A stretch of 14,606 nt of DNA from DALYLB01 sp046154695 (GTDB taxonomy: Bacteria > Acidobacteriota > Blastocatellia > RBC074): assembly GCA_046154695.1 (NCBI GenBank), contig JBJXFI010000072.1, positions 1-14,606 on the forward strand, given 5' to 3'. Position numbers and translations under genes: made by a program. The notes beneath the pieces were generated by a model. The model made no database searches. It saw only the letters and a list, made by a program, of their open reading frames with translations, and was not told the DNA's origin. Shown one piece after another: positions 12,897-14,606 of the stretch. Numbering within the stretch: the first letter of the stretch is position 1; each line of letters begins with the position of its first letter.

Positions 12897-14570
12897 ATGC
12901 ATTTGAGACATCTGAAGTTGTTCCCCCGAGGCTCCGCGCGCGCGACGGCGCTCTGCCTGATGTTTTCGCTCCTCTTCTCCTCGCTGGCGGTCTTTGCCCA
13001 GGACGAAAAGAAACAGAAGAAGCAGCGGGAGTCCAAGGAATCGGTCAAGAGCGTTTACAAGCGATGGATGGATGAGGACGTTCGCTGGATCATCACGGAC
13101 GAGGAGCGCAAAACCTTCAACGCGCTGAAGACGGATGACGAGCGGGAGCAATTCATCGAGCAGTTCTGGCTGCGCCGCGATCCCGATCCGGACACGGACG
13201 TCAATGAGTACCGCGAGGAGTACTATCAGCGCATCGCCTACTCGAACGAGCATTACACCAGCGGTATTCCGGGGTGGAAGACGGACCGCGGGCGGATGTA
13301 CATTATGTTCGGCAAGCCGGACCAGATCGAATCGCACCCCTCGGGCGGCAGTTATGACCGCCCGACCTGGGAAGGGGGCGGATCGACATCAACCTTCCCG
13401 TTCGAGATCTGGTGGTATCGGTATATCGAGGGGGTTGGCTCGGACGTGGAGATCGAGTTCGTCGATCCGACGGGATCGGGCGAATATCGCATCGCGCGGA
13501 ATCCGAATGAAAAGGACGCCCTGCTCTATACGCCGAACGCGGGATTGACGCTGGCGGAGCAGTTGGGGCTCTCCTCGAAGGCCGATCGCATCGCCTTCGG
13601 GCCCTTCGGGCCATCCGGAAACGGAATGGGCGGCGGCGGCCAGCTTTTCGGAATGCGCGCCAAGGACAACCCGTTCGAGAAACTGGATCTCCTCTCGCGC
13701 CTGCAGCGCCCGCCCAAGGTCAAATTCAACGATCTGGCCGCGCTCGGCGAATCGGATCTGCCGAAGGCCAGCTTCGATGTGCTCAGCGCCGGCATGAACA
13801 TCAATCTGCTGCGTGTGACCGAAACGGCGGTGCTGACCTCCTTCACCGTGCAGTTGGACAATCAGGACCTGGTCTACAAGGAGATCGGCGGGTTGCCGCA
13901 GGCCGCCATCAACATCTACGCCAAGATCACCAACGTCGCCGGGCGCCGCGCCGGCCTCTTCGAGGACGTCGTCACGTCGAGTTACACCCCCGAGGCGCTT
14001 GAAATCGGGATGCAGCAGAAGTCGGCCTATCAGAAGAACCTCGTGCTGCCTCCGGGGAATTACAAGATCGATCTGGTGGTTCGCGACGTCAACAGCGGAA
14101 AGACCGGCGTCATCAAGCAGGGGTTTGTGGTTCCGAAATACGAGGAAGGCAAACTCTCGACCTCGACGCTGATCCTCGCGTCGAAAATCGAGCCGCTGGC
14201 CGGACGGCTTCCGAGCGGCCAGTTCGTGCTGGGTTCGCTGAAGGTGATTCCGAACACGACGGGCGAGTTCAAGCAGGACCAGACGATGGGCGTCTATATG
14301 CAGGTCTACAATGTGTCGGTCGACCAGGCGACGCTCCGCCCGAGCGTGGAGATCGAATACCTGATTTCGCAGAACGGCAAGGACGTGATGCGGATCAAGG
14401 AGGACGGAAAGAACGGCCTGAGCACGATCAACAGCCAGCAGATCACGCTGGCGCGGCTGATCCCGCTGAAGAGCTTCAAACCGGGCCTCTATGACATCCA
14501 CGTGACGATCAAGGACAATGTCGCCGGGCAGATGGCGACGACGGACAAGGACACGTTCCAGGTAAAGTAA
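12897..14570 (+). CDS. GWxTD domain-containing exported protein
   Basis: Protein of 557 aa from a family of unknown function, frequent in Acidobacteriota. A signal peptide ends near VFA|QD (about residue 34), followed by a Lys/Glu-rich linker. The GWxTD domain covers about 50-205: VYKRWMDEDVRWIITDEE, then FIEQFWLRRDPDP, then the signature G126-W-K-T-D130 followed by RGRMYIMFGKPD, and EIWWYRY at the end. The rest is beta-rich with a Gly-rich spacer near 240-250. The C-terminal 250 residues (LPPGNYKIDLVVRDVNSGKT, FKPGLYDIHVTIKDN) look like Ig- or fibronectin-like strands, consistent with an exported, possibly surface or periplasmic scaffold. AGGAGAG lies about 10 bases before the ATG. The upstream promoter and long structured leader suggest post-transcriptional control. 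Function is not known. Confidence 0.93.
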   Translation: MHLRHLKLFPRGSARATALCLMFSLLFSSLAVFAQDEKKQKKQRESKESVKSVYKRWMDEDVRWIITDEERKTFNALKTDDEREQFIEQFWLRRDPDPDTDVNEYREEYYQRIAYSNEHYTSGIPGWKTDRGRMYIMFGKPDQIESHPSGGSYDRPTWEGGGSTSTFPFEIWWYRYIEGVGSDVEIEFVDPTGSGEYRIARNPNEKDALLYTPNAGLTLAEQLGLSSKADRIAFGPFGPSGNGMGGGGQLFGMRAKDNPFEKLDLLSRLQRPPKVKFNDLAALGESDLPKASFDVLSAGMNINLLRVTETAVLTSFTVQLDNQDLVYKEIGGLPQAAINIYAKITNVAGRRAGLFEDVVTSSYTPEALEIGMQQKSAYQKNLVLPPGNYKIDLVVRDVNSGKTGVIKQGFVVPKYEEGKLSTSTLILASKIEPLAGRLPSGQFVLGSLKVIPNTTGEFKQDQTMGVYMQVYNVSVDQATLRPSVEIEYLISQNGKDVMRIKEDGKNGLSTINSQQITLARLIPLKSFKPGLYDIHVTIKDNVAGQMATTDKDTFQVK

Positions 14571-14589
14571 GCGGTCGCGCGGCGATTGC

Positions 14590-14606
14590 GGAAGGAGGAT
14601 CCTTCC
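14590..14606 (+). terminator. Start of a possible terminator stem at the right edge
   Basis: GGAAGGA (14590-14596) pairs with TCCTTCC (14600-14606) across 3 nt, 20 bases after the GWxTD stop codon. The window ends inside or right after the structure, so any T-run cannot be seen. Confidence 0.3.

Noticed and set aside
13389..14501. 370-codon open frame on the minus strand
   Set aside because: Antisense shadow of the GWxTD gene; composition atypical and no motif.

Overview
The window is GC-rich bacterial DNA with Gram-negative envelope genes: a TolC-type channel, an RND adaptor lipoprotein and a LolA-like carrier. The GWxTD-domain protein at the right end is a family I associate mainly with Acidobacteriota and some related phyla. 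The host is therefore probably an acidobacterium or similar; this rests on family knowledge, not on a search. I found no tRNA, rRNA, CRISPR array, integrase or transposase.

Layout. (1) Positions 1-2057, minus strand: an RND efflux operon, tolC-like gene then periplasmic adaptor; the adaptor runs off the left edge, and the pump gene is presumably beyond it. (2) Positions 2058-2478: no gene, but a 260-bp element bounded by a perfect 16-bp terminal inverted repeat and built as a large imperfect palindrome of REP-like hairpins. (3) Positions 2479-3840, plus strand: two exported thioredoxin-fold (TlpA-like) paralogues separated by a second palindrome. The first has a CxxC active site; the second has CGHS, so it lacks the second cysteine. 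(4) Positions 3919-5349: pyruvate kinase, preceded by a terminator-like hairpin. (5) Positions 5368-7047, minus strand: an exported sulfatase with a chitobiase-like C-terminus, preceded by a pentanucleotide microsatellite where its promoter should be. (6) Positions 7248-8285, minus strand: a radical SAM enzyme with a second cysteine cluster, followed by a good intrinsic terminator. (7) Positions 8462-12512, minus strand: a five-gene cluster (lipoprotein, FtsX/MacB-type permease, LolD/MacB-type ATPase, small membrane protein, LolA-like carrier) behind a strong sigma70-like promoter. (8) Positions 12897-14570, plus strand: the GWxTD protein, with its own sigma70-like promoter and a leader of about 200 nt containing two hairpins.

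How they may work together. Most of the window serves the cell envelope: efflux, periplasmic redox chemistry, sulfate-ester hydrolysis and lipoprotein or lipid traffic. Pyruvate kinase is the one central-metabolism gene. The most system-like unit is the five-gene Lol-like cluster: an ABC exporter with one LolA-fold periplasmic carrier and a possible LolB-like acceptor lipoprotein. The oddest single protein is the CGHS thioredoxin paralogue.
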